From the NCBI GenBank assembly GCA_027382625.1, contig JAJKFJ010021011.1, positions 1 through 64,000 of the forward strand: a DNA stretch of 64,000 nt, in the 5' to 3' direction. Below the pieces are notes generated by a model, which was not told where the DNA came from, did no database searches, and saw only the letters and a program-made list of their open reading frames with translations. Below, one piece after another: positions 13,167-26,525 of the stretch. A program made the translations under genes and the position numbers. The stretch comes from Tetmemena sp. SeJ-2015 (lineage: Eukaryota > Ciliophora > Spirotrichea > Sporadotrichida > Oxytrichidae). Position 1 is the first letter of the stretch. Each line of letters begins with the position of its first letter.

Positions 13167-16100
13167 ATGTTGCTGAAACTAGCAAACGAAAATAAGAATG
13201 AATAGGAATTCCTGAGTGATGAGGACAAGCGAGAGTTCCAAAAATTTGTGGCTCAGAAGAAGAGAATGAGTAGCGCTGCAGCAACTTCCAGGCCAAAGAC
13301 TATTGTAGATATTTACTCCCAGGCCAACCTCAAAAAGCCTAAAATTCTCAAACTTATTAAGCTCTTTAGATTATTTATGCATTAAACTGTAGAGTAGTGG
13401 GAGCATCCAAAGAGGTTAAAATGGTGTTGTGACTCCATAAATTAAGAAAGAGCCAGATATAGTGGCTTTACAAAACGAACTGAAAAAGGATTTTGGACCA
13501 GAGGTTTATGAAACTACTGTGAGAGAAGCAAAACTGTTGAGACTTTAAAGGGAACTAGACAAGTTGAAGGAACAGAGAAGAGATGTGTGCACACCCTATC
13601 AAATCCAAGAAAATCAGGCTTACAACTCAAACGTACCCTACGGATGGAATAAGATCCCCCTAAACTTAAGCATGAGATCGCAGCACTCCTTCAGTCAGAG
13701 TTCTTTGGTGAAGCACACTTCTGCCATATTTGACAATGAAAAGCTTGAGTCAAAGGTAGAATTGCTTCTGCAGTTGATTGAGGAAGCCTATGAGAAGAAC
13801 AAGTGGGAGAAGTTTGACTAGGACAGTTACCTGCATCTCGCATCTAACCTCCGAATATAGAAGAAGTTTGATGAAACCAAGATCTACTCACTGATGCCAG
13901 AGTACAAGAGCATGGCCAAACTTGGAGAGAACACAGAGAGGCTAAAGTTCCTAGCCAACTCTGCCTCTCTGATTGCCCAAAATGGTATAGTTCAGTGTTA
14001 CTCTAAGACTTACTAACTTTTATTGACGTTTTATTCTTTTGTTAAGATGAAGGAGAGAGTGGAGCACAGGATTGAGAAGGTGGAGGAGAAGAACGATATC
14101 TTCAAGGAGGAGGAGGCCACCAAGCAGAGGATGATGGAGGAGCGCATTAACATCACCAGAAACATTAAGGTCCAGGAGAAAAAGCTAAGGAAGCTCAAGA
14201 ACATCAATGAGAGACTCAAGTTCACAGAAGAAGAGAAATAGGAAATAGAGAGGAGGACGAGGAAGGAGGTCTACTGCATCAAAGACTTTGAGGCACTCAT
14301 TCCATCTCCAGAACTAAATCCTTGAAGTGAAAGTGTAGTTAATTCAATAGGGATTGAAGTTTACTAGAAGGAGAGAGTGCACAGAGTGGAGTAGAGAGAG
14401 AAAAAGAGCGAGACTGAAAAGGCAAAGCACGCTTCATAATTTGAGGAGGGAGAGATCTTGGAAGACGTATTTAATGAGTATGTACACCAAAAAATGGTGA
14501 GAAAGAGAGATGACATATTCGGACAGTCTTTGGTTAATCAAACTATGGGGGAGAGTTCATTTGACCGCACTTTTAACAACACTGCATATATAGACATACC
14601 ACTATTTACTCCTTAATGATTGCAAGAATAAGGTCTGCTCATAAGTCTCCGGACAAGTCTGCAATGAACAAGACATCCACCCAGCTCAATCAAACTCTTC
14701 ACTATCACTAATCTCTAGCATCTAAGATGCGGTAGTACTTCCGAAAGAAGATAGACTAAGAGTTGAAGGTAAGGAAGTGGAAGGAGATAAAGTCTGATAT
14801 GCCTTAAATGGAGTTCATCCTAGATTAAATACACCTCTGCTAGTTTAGGTTAAACTCTACCAAGCAAACATTTGACCACCTCCAAGCTCACGTTAAGGAT
14901 AAGCAAAAGATGCTTGAAACTCTAGAGGAGCAACTAAGTTAGTACAGAAGCGATATGCAGGTGCTCAAATAAGAGAATTAGCTTATCGATCATATCAGTT
15001 CGTAAGACGAGAGTTATGAGAAGCTCAAATCATAGCAGATTCATAACGATGAAGAAGATGGAGGAGAGAATTAGTTTGTGGAGCACAATACTGTTAACTT
15101 ACTTATTCAGAAAATGGAATAGCCACCAAAGGCATAGTCTGTTAAGCAAAAGCATCATGGCCTCTAGAAGTATAAGTTCGAAATCGAGTAATATGAAACT
15201 GAGATCTTAGTAAGGATGTGCTATCGCCTCTCTCAACTGAAACTCATAGCTCATGACCAAGTGGTATTCGATTTCTCAACTACTTAAATCTTGAATGAGT
15301 ATGACCTAATCTCAAAAGCATTTGGATTAGATAAATAGTTGAAACCCAAGAGTCTTGATGATACACTTGAAGGTGCTAATGCAACTCACGATAACACCTA
15401 GAGTACATCTTAAGCGGGTTTTACAACACCGACTTCTGCAATAGGTCATCACTCCTAGATCCATAGAGAAGCGTTTGAGTAGAACCCTGAGCAACTAGCA
15501 CTTATCAAAGCAGTAGAGATGAAGAAGAGACAGTTCATAAAGAAAACTCAGCACTCATAAGCAGCTACTTCAAACTCTAACTCAGCAAACAAAAGAGCTT
15601 CAAAGATCAACAAGCAGAACTTCTCTTAAAGCTTCGATGTGATGAAGTTCTTGAAGAGAGTACTAGCCGTTAAAGTGGATGAGGCTGATGATCATCATAA
15701 GAAGATGATAGCAAAGTATAAATCTATCATAGGCCAGATGAAGTCTCTTCTTTAGCAGCAAGAGGAAGCGAAAGTGGATATATCTGAGGATCACTAGGCT
15801 GAAAGCTATGGTAAATATCAGAGAATGATGAATGAGGCGCTCAAAAGAAAGTACGAAAAGGAGAGCAATAACAAGAATATGACCACCCTTAACTTGACAA
15901 TAGGATCCATAGATGATGAAGCATCTAGGTATGGTGGAGCTGCAGGAATCGGCAGTGGATTTAACGAGAGGACATCTGTTGCTTTCAGCTAGAGTCCTAT
16001 GATAAATAGCCTAGGTCAGCAGAAAAGATCTCAGGAAGACCACTTATTAGAAGAAGAATCTTAATCACACCAATTATAGCTTTTGCTAATCTAAGGTTGA

Positions 16101-17438
16101 AGTAGAATATTTGAATACGACAAGAGCAGATACGAAGCTAGACCATGCGTTCAAGGTTAGAGATACAGTTGCAAGCAATAATTCGACCTAAGACTCCTTC
16201 AAATGATTATAGTAAGCAGATTAAAGGCTACGATGCTGAGAAAAGTGTCTATCAAAAGGAGGTGAAGAATTACAGAAACGTGATGTAAAACTTTGAGAGA
16301 CAAGAAACTATCTTCATCCAAAAGTTTAAGAAGGGCTAGGATAGTGTATACACCTCCATTATGAATCCTAACTCCTTGAGGACTCATAAGACCAATCTTT
16401 ACAAGCTGTTTGACAGGAGTAAAAGTACAATGAGTTCAAAGCAACTTGGAGGGTAGGAGGGTAATAGCAAGACAAACACCCCTTTCAAGAAGTCTGGAGC
16501 CAAAGCTCTAAAATTAACTTCTTCAACTGGTCAGCTTCTTAATTAAACTACAGTTTAGAAGGGAGGTGGTGTTTTTGGATTGGACTAAATGCAAGAAATT
16601 CAGAATCAAGTTAAAAAGACATGAAAAGATCCTCTTCAATCTCTATGGTAAAGGTACACCCATGATCAATAGTTCAAGAGCAGAGTATATTACCTCACTG
16701 ATTAAAGGTTATTTTTATTTTTAGCTTCCTAATTTAACCTCACAACCTAGATCTATGACCAGACCTAAAACTGCAAGGTCAGTTTTTAAGAATTCAATTC
16801 TACATAACGAATCAATCCTCAAGGATGCCCTCGTGCTGCCTTTAGGCGGAATGAAAGGAGGAGGAGGAGGCACTAATTTGAACTCAACTTTCTTGACACG
16901 TTAGATTTTGAATAAGAAGGGTGGCCCTTAGACTATAAATACGGGCAGTGCTACAATGAGAGGAGACACTGCTGATAAGAGATACTCCTATAAGGTAGAG
17001 TTCGGCTATGACAAGAGCAACTTTGGGGAATATCTAGATAAAGAAGGTAACCTCACCCATAGATCCAGACCTAGGGATAATTAATTTTATAATTTCAATT
17101 TGTACCTATCCAGTAGTTTTCTGTGCCTTTGGAGTTAGTAAAGAAGCAGCATGAAGGTGTCAGAAACCAAATAGGATCCAGAAACAAATCCATCTTATTT
17201 AGTCATTTAAAATCATAATGAAGTTTAGTAATCTTTTTATTATGAAAATCTTCACTTAGAATTATATGACCTAATAAAAACCTCAAAGTGGGCAGCAATT
17301 ATCCACAATCCTAAGACCAAACACTGCATTACCTAAAAAACAATGAAATTTCTGATAACTAAGCCTTCTTCCTAATTTAGAGATTTTATAATAAAAATTG
17401 TGATTTTTATTTATTTTCTGCCTCTGTAGAAATTGTGA
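13167..17438 (+). CDS. Large coiled-coil protein
   Basis: Family not recognised. It starts MLLKLANENKNEQEFLSDED. Charged coiled-coil segments dominate: ETTVREAKLLRLQRELDKLK near 13,530, KKMKERVEHRIEKVEEKND-type heptads at 14,040-14,240, then LHYHQSLASKMRQYFRKKI near 14,700 and LETLEEQLSQYRSDMQVLK near 14,920. The C-terminal part is Ser/Gly/Asn-rich. In raw form it looks like three or four short genes: frames change at about 14,590, 16,072, 16,185 and 16,614, and a UGA sits in frame at 14,323. Each break is removed by excising a short repeat-flanked insert, and neighbouring pieces overlap or lie within 45 bases, too close for separate genes. One gene of about 1,350 codons is therefore preferred. 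A small GT...AG intron is likely at about 16,709-16,725. Confidence 0.65.
13340..13382. other. Candidate IES, 43 bp, pointer TAAA
   Basis: TAAA at 13,340 and 13,383. Excision joins NLKKPK to LQSSGSIQRGQNG and brings the downstream IKKEPDIVALQ frame into phase. Confidence 0.7.
14317..14340. other. Candidate IES, 24 bp, pointer AAT, carrying an in-frame UGA
   Basis: AAT at 14,317 and 14,341. The insert is 3n long and contains the UGA at 14,323. Removing it joins IPSPELN to SIGIEVYQKERV without a frame change. Confidence 0.6.
16072..16087. other. Candidate IES, 16 bp, pointer AAT
   Basis: AAT at 16,072 and 16,088. Excision joins SQSHQS to KVEVEYLNTTRADTK and avoids the UGA at 16,098. Confidence 0.6.
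16185..16191. other. Candidate micro-IES, 7 bp, pointer GAC
   Basis: GAC at 16,185 and 16,192. Excision joins TVASNNST to PSNDYSKQIKGYDAEK and avoids a UGA near 16,204. Confidence 0.55.
16614..16623. other. Candidate micro-IES, 10 bp, pointer AAAAGA
   Basis: AAAAGA at 16,614 and 16,624. Excision joins QNQVKK to ILFNLYGKGTPMINSS and removes a UGA. Confidence 0.7.
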
Positions 17439-17546
17439 TTTGGTGTAATGAAAATTATATAAAGCTTTGTTTTAAATTGAACTAATGTCAACCTCGCGAG
17501 AGATTGAAGTTAAGAATTTGACAACAATTTGACATAAGAAACTTTT

Positions 17547-17570
17547 CTGAGATGCTTCGGAGCATCTCAG
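17547..17570. repeat. Strong hairpin between two convergent genes
   Basis: CTGAGATGCT and AGCATCTCAG form a perfect 10-bp stem around a TCGG loop. It lies 109 bases past the stop of the plus-strand coiled-coil gene and 32 bases past the stop of the minus-strand SPAG17 gene, so it is shared by both 3' flanks. It may help 3' processing or mark a chromosome boundary. Confidence 0.65.
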
Positions 17571-17601
17571 AGTCTCATGTCAAAGTTGAAGGATTGACTG
17601 C

Positions 17602-20600
17602 TCATTTCTTGAGAAGATCTTTGAGGTTCTTCTTAGGATCAACCTCGAATGGTCTTTGAGAACCTGAGTTAATGACTGGTAGTTTGGACTCACTGTTGGT
17701 AGTCTGAATCCAGTCATTGCCACCTCCGTAGCCTTTTCTGGCTGCACTTCCCATAGGGCCTCCATTATATTCATCATCACTTCCACCGTTAATACTCTCC
17801 GCACCATGTCTGTCCCCCTTAGCGGACATTCTTCCCTTTTGGATTGAGTCGTTAAGCTTGTTCCTAACTCGAGAGTTGGTGAGAGTCTTTCCAGTGATAG
17901 CTCTCTGCTCTTGGAATTCTCTCTGGTAGTTTTCAGCTGAGAGGAACTGAGCTTCAATGGGCACCTTGTATATGTCTGTCTTGGTCATCACTTGCAACTG
18001 GTCCTTGATTGTGCATTCTTCATAAAGGGTAATTAAAATAACGTTTTCTTCATTTGAAGTGACTGTGATAGTTATCTTCCTAATCATGCCAGGAGCGATT
18101 AAATGCAACTTTCATGATAAAGATTGGACCTGTATCTTGCTGTTGGAAGGTAATTCTCTTGTCAGTGGATGGCTTGATAGTCACTCTCTGGGATATTGAA
18201 TCTTCGTTCTTGAGAGTTATGAACAAGTCATACGATGAGCCAATCTGCACTATGCTTTAAAAGACAATTATGATGATATGCCGTACTTAAGAACAGATGG
18301 GAGCACATTCAGAGATCTCTTGAGTGGGTCATGGAGTACGCTTGTTACCATAGCGTTGGCCTAGTTGATGAGCTCTGCGAAGGTTTGCTTCTTGTTAATT
18401 GCAGAGAGAATCATCTGATGCTGGCCTTGCTTTCTGACATCCTCAATTGAAGGGGCGTTGATGTACTATCTGCCTGCCATAGAGCTGATCTTGACTCTCC
18501 TGTCTGCAATACACTCAGTAGTGATGAACTTCTCATTCATGTCTGACTGTGCTTGTGACTTGACAATAGACTTAACGAAAGGCTTGTCCTGTCTTAGCCT
18601 TCCAATTACGTTGAAGTCCTTGGTCTTGACCACGTGGTACTCTTCAGCCTTAAGGATCTGCTCCTGCTCCTTTTGCTTGATGTAGAGCTTCTCCTGCACG
18701 TAGAGTGAGGGTTAAGGACCTCCCTCGCTCAACATAGTGCCTGGCTTGTGGCTACCCATGAAGTTATTCGTGTTGCTCACTATCTTAAATTTACTTAAGT
18801 CTCTTATCATAATGAAGTAATCTTGTTGTAGTTGTCTTCTGGCTCTAAAGCAACTATGGGGCTGTCCTTCTCAGCGTTCTGTTCATTAGTGGGTTCTCCC
18901 TCATCTAAGGGATCGTGATTGGGGTCGTTGTTTCTCTGCGTCTGGTCGTAGTTGGAGTTGCCTCCCTTCTCAGTATTGTTCTGGGAGCGGTTGATGCGTT
19001 GGGACATCCTCATAATCATCTCTTGGGAAGGAGGCTTCTGAGGGTTGTTCTAAACTCATCCCTCCATAATTAGATAGGAATATAAATAGATATTTATGGT
19101 TTATAGTGTTGCCATTAAATAAAATATAATAAAAGTGAAGGGAGCTTACCTTTGTGAAGACCTAGCCCTCCTTAGACTGGAAGTAGTTAGGTAGGAAGGT
19201 GGGGGTGTTGATCATGCGTCTGATCTCCTGCAGCTGTTGGGCGATATTCTACTCCTGCTTCTTCTTGATGTTCTCGATCTTCTACTGATTCACACTCTCC
19301 TGTAGGATCTAGTTATGGGTCATCTTGTCTTGATGGTGCTGTTAATTTGCCTGCTCGATCATCTTGCTGCGAGGTCCACCAAAGGCAGAGTTGCCAGAGA
19401 ACTCTTGCGACTGCATAAGTGGGTTCTCGTTCATTGAGTTGGCTCTTTTCAAGAAGTCGTTGATCTCATCGTCATGATAAAGAAGCATCAATAAGTTTAT
19501 GATTAGTGGTGGCGATGAACTCCTTCTTGAACTTGTCTGAGCTGAACTTGGGACGCTTATTTCTGCGCTCCTTCATGATCTTACTGAAGATGCGCTTTGC
19601 AAAGAACTCCTCATCCTCTATCTTCTGGAAGTCTAGCACTTGATAAATTGCAGCCATATCAATATTTATGATCCTTAGCGGCAACATGAACTATGCCGAA
19701 CTCATTGTCGTATCTGATTTGGCTAAGCTTCCACTGTCTGAATCGCTCGAAATCGTCTAAGAAAGCTTCTTGCTTGAAGGCTTCAAACTCTTGGAACTCA
19801 AAAATCTGTCTGAAAGTGTACTAGTTAGCATGAGCTCTCTTGCTCTAGGAATTGGAGAAGTTGTTATTCATAGGTCCTCCTTGGTTCAAATTAAAAGGAA
19901 GAGTGAGATTGATTCTGTCTGCTCTTGTTGTGGTAAAGGGCGTATTGAGCGTTCTAAGGGAATGTAAGGTTCTTAATGAGTTGATTCTCCTAGTCAAAGT
20001 CAAACAGATGTTATAATAAGAATAGTATTTGATTAAGTCCTGCATGTTCTTGACTCTTGTGACGAAGTAGTGAGTCTTTGCTAGTGTGGTACCCACCATA
20101 ACACTTCGGCGCTGCTTGATCGCTTCCACTCTGTGCTTTGCAATACGGAAGTAGTATTCAAGTTGATCCTTGGTTAGCAACTCATAACCACTTCCATCCG
20201 AGTTGACTACAAACAATCTAGGGAGGATGAAGTGTTTAGTAAGTGGGTTTTTATAACCTCCAACATCTTCAAGCTCCTTTCCATCATCCGTCCTGAGCAC
20301 ATTTGACCGGTGTGTCATGCTTTCTATCGGAGCGGGTCTTGATAACTCGTAAAACCCCTTAAATGATGTGATAAGATTGCTATCGACCACATACTAGTTC
20401 ATGAAAGTTAGAGTCTACAGTCATTATGCTGGGAGGAGGTAAGCCGGATTAGTTAGTTTCATCCACGAAAGCATGATACACGCCGAACTGATTGAACACA
20501 TCTCCGTAGCTGAAGATGCCCTTGCAGTAGTCATCGTCTTTACCCATTGAGTTCTTTCCACCTGCTTCGTTCATAGCACTCCTTCTGTTAAACCAAAGAT

Positions 20601-23600
20601 AAGGTTTTCAAAGCTTGGTTTCCCCTGGTTAAGACTAGATTAAACTATACTCACTCAATTTGATATCACTTGACTTATGAGAAGTCGTGTCTCTTAAATA
20701 CGTGCCTCACTCCATAGCGATTTTAAGTTGAGTCCGCATAAGTTTCAACGATATATACATGATATACTATGAGGATAACTTTATTTATCGATGGTATCAT
20801 CAGGGAGGTAAGTGAACATACAGTAGCCCATGATAGCTCTATTAAGTGGCTTGCTCTCTTGCTTGAATTAATCTCTTGGGTAGGTAAAATTCTCTTCTTC
20901 ATCCTCATATTTTTTCAATCCTTTTCTAGCAAAGTTAACTGTAAATACCTTCAATTTAATGTAAGAGTAAGTTTAATGATTGGTGCGAAGCCCTCTTTTT
21001 CAATTCTTATTTCCTAGCCATCGAAATTAGTGAGCATCAAAGTTCCATCCGCATGCTAGCAATACAAGGAACCATCATTGAACTATAACTTATTTAAATT
21101 GTTAAGTAATTATTTCCATATTCTTTAGCTATAAATGGTCATGACTTGGTCCTCTCTGATAGTCATTCTAGCTTTGGAAACTGCATCAGTTTCAGTAGCA
21201 CAAGGGATGCTCTCAAGGTCCCAACTGATACCCGCCTTAGTAGCGACTCTTCTTCCCTTGGTATTGGTAACCACCCACATCATATCTTGCTTCGTGAACT
21301 TAGCCACCTCACCATTGGGGAAGAGCACTTCTGCATCTCTGTTCTTAAAGTGTCTCACAACGACTCCAGAGTGGCGTAGAATCACTCTATCCTTTTCGTC
21401 TGTGGGCGATAGATTTTTCACAAAAACTTGATCCTCACTAAACTGCACGATATCTCCGTTGCCCATGAACCTCACTATTAATAAGACATTAAAGTTGAAT
21501 TAGACCGTTAGCGAGTGTGACTGTAGCGTGGCAAGAGCCCATAAGGAATCGCTAAGTGAATACTGAATCTAGGTAATCAAGAGGCTCGGGCTCCCAGGTT
21601 GGCTCTGGCTCTTTGTACTCTTCTATGACAGGAGGTGGAGCGTTCTTGTTCTTATTCTTAGCAGCAGCTGCTTGAGCCTATTTAATAGCTTCCTCCCTTG
21701 CTGCGATTTCCTCAGGAGTGGGCTTAGGAGGATCGATTCTGATAAGCTTTTGAGGATTTTTCTCAAAGTTAACCTTCTCAACCAACAACTTAGTGTCATT
21801 TTCAAAGTTAATCCAGAACTCATGATCTCCATGCCTCTTCATAGTGTAAAGTCCGTACTCCTTATCCTCTTCTTCTGTTTATTGCGACTCAAGGTAGTCC
21901 ACTGAATGCTCGGCTGGTGTCTTTCGTAGACCAAAGGTCAGATTGTCCTTGAAGACTATAGATTTCTTGGAGGTTTAGCCGTTTGCCTAAAAAGAGTCAA
22001 CCTTAATGATTGAGCCATCTCCAGGGTAGTAAAATTATGACTTCTCGTTGATGTTTTGGATCTTCTAATCATCGATGTCCAGCATCTGATCATTAAAATG
22101 ATTACTTGAGAATCTCTAACTTAAGATCAGGAACCATTTCATCATCAAGTTGGTATTTAGTGACAGTGGTGCCATCTTTCTAAGTTTGCTAAATTGCTGC
22201 AACTAAGATCATCAGCAAAGTGCTTAACCCAGTTATCGAAGTCTGGCATAACTCTGTAGGCTGCTCTCCATTCGCGTTGATTGTGAGGTTGGCCTGGGTT
22301 AGCTTGATGTATGTCCTGTATCTTGTTGTACATGCAAACTAGAAGTGAGTCGTTTCTTGGGTAATACAAAGTGCACACATCTGGCTCTTTAAGCAAAGCC
22401 TCAGAGAGTTAGAGATATCGTAATATTTTAAAGAGAGTACTTGTCTCAAAATATCTTAGTTCATGTGCTTGCTCAAAGCATCGCTCAAAAGCCTTGTACT
22501 TAGTATGCTTTTCTGAAGCTGATTAACCCTCATCAATCTAATTCTGCTTCAATAGCTCCTGGAAGGTTCTCAAAATCAAAGCTCTTTCAGCATCTTCAAT
22601 AGGCAGAGTGGAGAAAGGATATAAGGATAATGTTAAAGGAGTTTGAACATTTATGATAAGGCAGGCCTCTCAGCATCTCTAACTCTACCAGACTTTGAAG
22701 GAACTTAAGGCATGAGATGTCTTCCGAGTCCTGGCAACACCAGATTCTCAAAAACTTTCTTCTCTCTTAGGCAAACATCCTCTGCCTTCTCTTCCTCACT
22801 GTAGCTCACATACTTTGGCAATTTAATTTTTAAGCTTTGAGAATATAGTTAATGCACTTGAACATGGGGAGCTTGGCCTTATCTGACTCTTCGTGATACT
22901 CCACCTCTCCAATGACTGTCGCTTACGATGCAAAAGCCTCGGTACCAATCTTTCTTTGCCTAGACTAGCTGATGTTATCTCTGTTGCCAGTGCTCAGAGC
23001 CCCTGTTCCTTCTCTTCCACCTCCACCATAGAACTTCTTATTCCTTGGTGCTTATTCGAGCTTCAAATCCTGCTTTAGCTCTGTAAACTTCTCATCTCAC
23101 AATTTAAGTCTATAATATGCGATCATTTAGCATCCAAGATATCATCAATAGAGTCTGGTTCAGTAGATGCATACCCTGGGCTGTGAATCTATTCATCAGG
23201 TTAAGTCTGTAGAGTCAAGTTAGGCTCTCCATTAGCTATTTGAGTAACCATTGCCGACATTATGGAGGAGAGACAGTTCTTGGACTCTCTATTCCTAATG
23301 AAGTCCTTCTTATATACATCCTACTTGAAGAAGCTGGGATCTCTGGTATCATCGATGCTCACTTTAAGATTACTCTTGAGCTCCTAGATTTTCTATTTAC
23401 GCTCTTCCTCTTCCTGAGCTAAAACTTATTTACAAAATGCAGCTCTTTGAACACGCTCTGCTTCAAGTTCTTGTCTTCTGTGCTCTCTAGTTTAGGTATC
23501 GTCCAAGTTATCTTGCTGAAGCAGGGACTTTTAACTCTAGTTAAAATTTGAGCCACCTTCAGCAAAACCGTTTTCGATCAGCCTATTATATACTACTAAC

Positions 23601-24736
23601 TTTAAAACTAACAACTGTGTTAAGCCATTGATGATAATCCTCTTGGTCTGCCTTCAGAGACTCGATCAATCTAATTGCGTGAGAGTCTGGCATCAGTGGC
23701 ATCAAAGGTACTCTTTCTCTAAACTTGTGGTATTTTGATAGAAGACTTCCAACGTGCTCTAGCCTTTGCTAGAGAGACTATAGAAATAAAACCTCGGGAG
23801 CAAGCCTCTCTACTATCTCTTCTCCTTAGTCGTTAACCTTCACATTTGACTGGACTACGTTCAAGAATTGTAGCTCTTAGATACTCTGGGAATATAATAA
23901 TATAACCTTACTCATGTACCTGAGAGGAGAATTCCTGACAGAGGAGTTCTTAGCATCAAGCAGTTATTTCAACCTCTCATAAAAAAAACTGTGATTATAA
24001 ATAGCATTACTCAGTTTAGTTCATAGTACTCTGTAGATCGCTATTTGACTCTTCACTTTAAGGTGGTTCTTCCAAAATTTCTAAGTTTTCATCTTCTTGT
24101 AGGGAATCTGGAATCTCAGCTGTCTAAGAAACGTTAACGAGTACATTCACTGTTAAGTTATACTTAGCCATAGCTAGCACCTCAGCTCGATTCATGGGGA
24201 AGTCAACAAGGTGGAATATTAAGTCCAAGTTGTCTGAGAGTTCAGATGTGGCATGATTCAAATCGAACGGTTACTGTTAAGCTTTTGCATCCTCCTCCAT
24301 CTTTTAAAGTTTCTCCTTCTTTGCTCTGCGACTGGCAACTGATAGCTCGAACATTTTATCGCAGGCAGCTTTGGCAAGCTACTCTCCCTCTGTCATCTTC
24401 AAACGGGGATCATCCTAAGGTAGTGTAGCGGCAACGTTTAAAAGAGATAGTGTAAATGTTAGGCTCAAGCATGATTTGCTTTGCTTTGGCATAAGTAATC
24501 TAATATGAGAATGATTAAATCAGTTCCTCTCTGGTGAGTAGCTTGAACTTGTTTGGGTCAGCCAGTGGAAGCTTCTCCTTTAGTTGCTTCTCAAGATTCT
24601 CTCTAGTGGCACTTGAGAAGAGCGACTTGAATATGACTACAGACGTGGCTGTGTTAATGGGAGGGAGGGTAAGCACGTCAGTATAATCTTCTAGATCATC
24701 CTTGCCCTTCTTTCCTGGGGCTGGCTTAGGAGGCAT
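17602..24736 (-). CDS. SPAG17: SPAG17 / PF6, central-pair axonemal protein
   Basis: SPAG17 (PF6 in Chlamydomonas) is a very large scaffold of the C1a projection of the ciliary central pair. The N-terminus MPPKPAPGKKGKDDLED is basic and Pro/Lys-rich. Recognisable blocks toward the C-terminus match animal SPAG17: DAEVLFPNGEVAKF and MTIREDQVMTIY near 21,130-21,330 (animal ILFADG, TTREDKV), ILPRLFVVNSDGSGYELL near 20,190-20,240 (animal PRFFVMYADGSGMELL), an ASH-like beta domain with LIAPGMIRKITITV near 18,080, then YKVPIEAQFLSAENYQREF near 17,940. The tail is Gly/Asn/Ser-rich and ends DLLKK then UGA. Many short introns are present and IESs are likely; one extra base must be skipped near 18,112. 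The length, over 2,000 codons, suits the family. It converges on the coiled-coil gene to its left and diverges from the next gene. Confidence 0.9.
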
Positions 24737-24968
24737 ATTTCTTAGCAAATTTAAAATAAATTTATATCTTACCACTCTATCATGCTATAAACACTCTTAA
24801 AAAATAGAGATGATAATGTTGAAGATGATGATGATTGCAATATATTTATATTCGTAAATTTACTTTCAGTGGTTCTCATCCATTAAAAATGGTATCTCTT
24901 TCTTTGTTCTCTTTTATATCTTTGTATATTTGTATTTGTAATGAGTGTTTGATGGGTTGATTAAAGTT
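24737..24968. promoter_or_regulatory. Divergent promoter region
   Basis: This AT-rich stretch of about 230 bases separates the start of SPAG17 (minus) from the start of the next gene (plus), so both promoters should lie here. I see no defined motif beyond A/T tracts. Confidence 0.4.
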
Positions 24969-26126
24969 ATGTGTGTAGGTATATATAGTGATATAGGGAT
25001 TTAAAAGACCTTTTAGAGCCCAAGACGCCAGAGACCTCATCTGTCAGGCCATCCAAGTAGATCAACTGATTAGAGCGCAATTAACCAACCATCAAACTCT
25101 TCTGGCTTGGGAGAGTAAAGAAAACAGCCTGCCTCATTGTAAGCACAATCAACTAATTCATTATTATAGTGCAGTGAGGAGTCTCATTTCCAGAAGATCA
25201 AGGATCAAATTGATGGAGTTGTCTGGCCAGAGGGTAAGAAAACTTTCAAGCTGCTTTGTCACACTATTTCTTTATTTTCTTATCTTTGACTTTGAATGTT
25301 GATGACCTTAATTTTAGCAATCGGAGGAAAACTGCAAGTGGAGAGGGCCAAGAGTTTGGAATAGCTACAAGAAGTGTTGCTTTCTGAGCCAGTAGCAGTG
25401 GACTTAATGATATGCTTGTCCCAAGAGTAGCAAGATAAATTAGAGGAGGTGCTCTCATACAAGAAGCCAGTGAAAGTGATAACTATCCCTCCCAAGACAG
25501 ATCGAGAAGAGCAGAAACAGAAAACCCAAGAGACAGAGCGCCTTCAGAGAAGTAGAGATGAAAGAATGGACAACAACAAATCCAGAGTGAATGGTGGTAG
25601 ATAAGAGCAGGAATTAGTGATAACCAGATCTCGCTAAAACAATGAAAACAGAGATAACCCTAGGAATATATAGAATAGCAGAGTAGTCAGCGAGCTGCCA
25701 ATACAAGGTGTGAAGGATTTAAAGTAGAATGGGAATGCATCCAAGCATTACCCCTCTGAGTAAAGTGAAAGGCAAGCAAGAATCTAAGAGAGACAGAGAG
25801 AAGCGGAAAAGCCAAAGCAAGAAGCAGCTGGTGGCGGTGGTGGTACCATCTTAGACAAGCTTTTCAGCAGAACTAAGAACTGTAAACCAAATCTCTACTT
25901 CATTCCTAACACCACAGAGGACCAACTCAAAAATAAGGCTGGCGAGTTAAGGGAGATTAAATTAGGATATGTCAAAGATGTAGAGCAAAGGAAGCTAAAC
26001 TTCCTAGCAGAACTTAGAAAGAAGGCTGAGAGCGACCTTCGCGACAGGGTGAGAAGAGAACTCAGATAGAAGGCAGATCAAAAGAGAAATAAATCGAGAA
26101 GTGTCTCCCCATCAAGAGCTAAATGA
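24969..26126 (+). CDS. Basic, charged protein of unknown function
   Basis: Family not recognised. The first ATG in the coding frame gives MCVGIYSDIG. A GT...AG intron at about 25,235-25,317 joins DQIDGVVWPE to AIGGKLQVERAKSLEQL, which confirms the frame. The middle is Arg/Glu/Gln-rich with likely coiled coil (EEQKQKTQETERLQRSRDER near 25,520). A glycine run (AAGGGGGTILDKLFSRTK, near 25,830) precedes a conserved-looking helical block (LREIKLGYVKDVEQRKLNFL). The tail is strongly basic (RNKSRSVSPSRAK) and ends at UGA 26,124. Its divergent arrangement with SPAG17 hints at ciliary expression, but that is inference. Confidence 0.65.
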
Positions 26127-26525
26127 AGAAAAAATAATTAATGCTGCATCACAAACTTAATGAATTAGATTTTGAATCATTTTCAGTTGGATATTTTAAA
26201 GTATTACGTGAAATGATTGTTAAGAAATTTTAAAACAAACTTTGCAAATATTATAGTACAAGATCAATTTTTGAACATGGTCTTCACACTTTCCTTTATG
26301 TTTATCGATTGATATCCAAGAATTTAATTTATAACTTTAAAAATTAATTTAATTTAAAGCAAATATAAATTTTAAAGGTAAATTAGTTTCATAATGAAAT
26401 TAATCAACTTTCAATTGAGAAAATAAGAAACTTTAAATTATTTTCTGGCAATATTTGTCATAGTGATCGTCCTGCAAGTTTGTATCATTCATCAGATTAC
26501 AATAAATATGATATAATCTTTTAAG
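26127..26525. other. AT-rich intergenic stretch
   Basis: About 400 bases between the ends of two convergent genes. It is almost entirely A/T with short homopolymer runs; I see no gene, hairpin or repeat. Confidence 0.6.
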
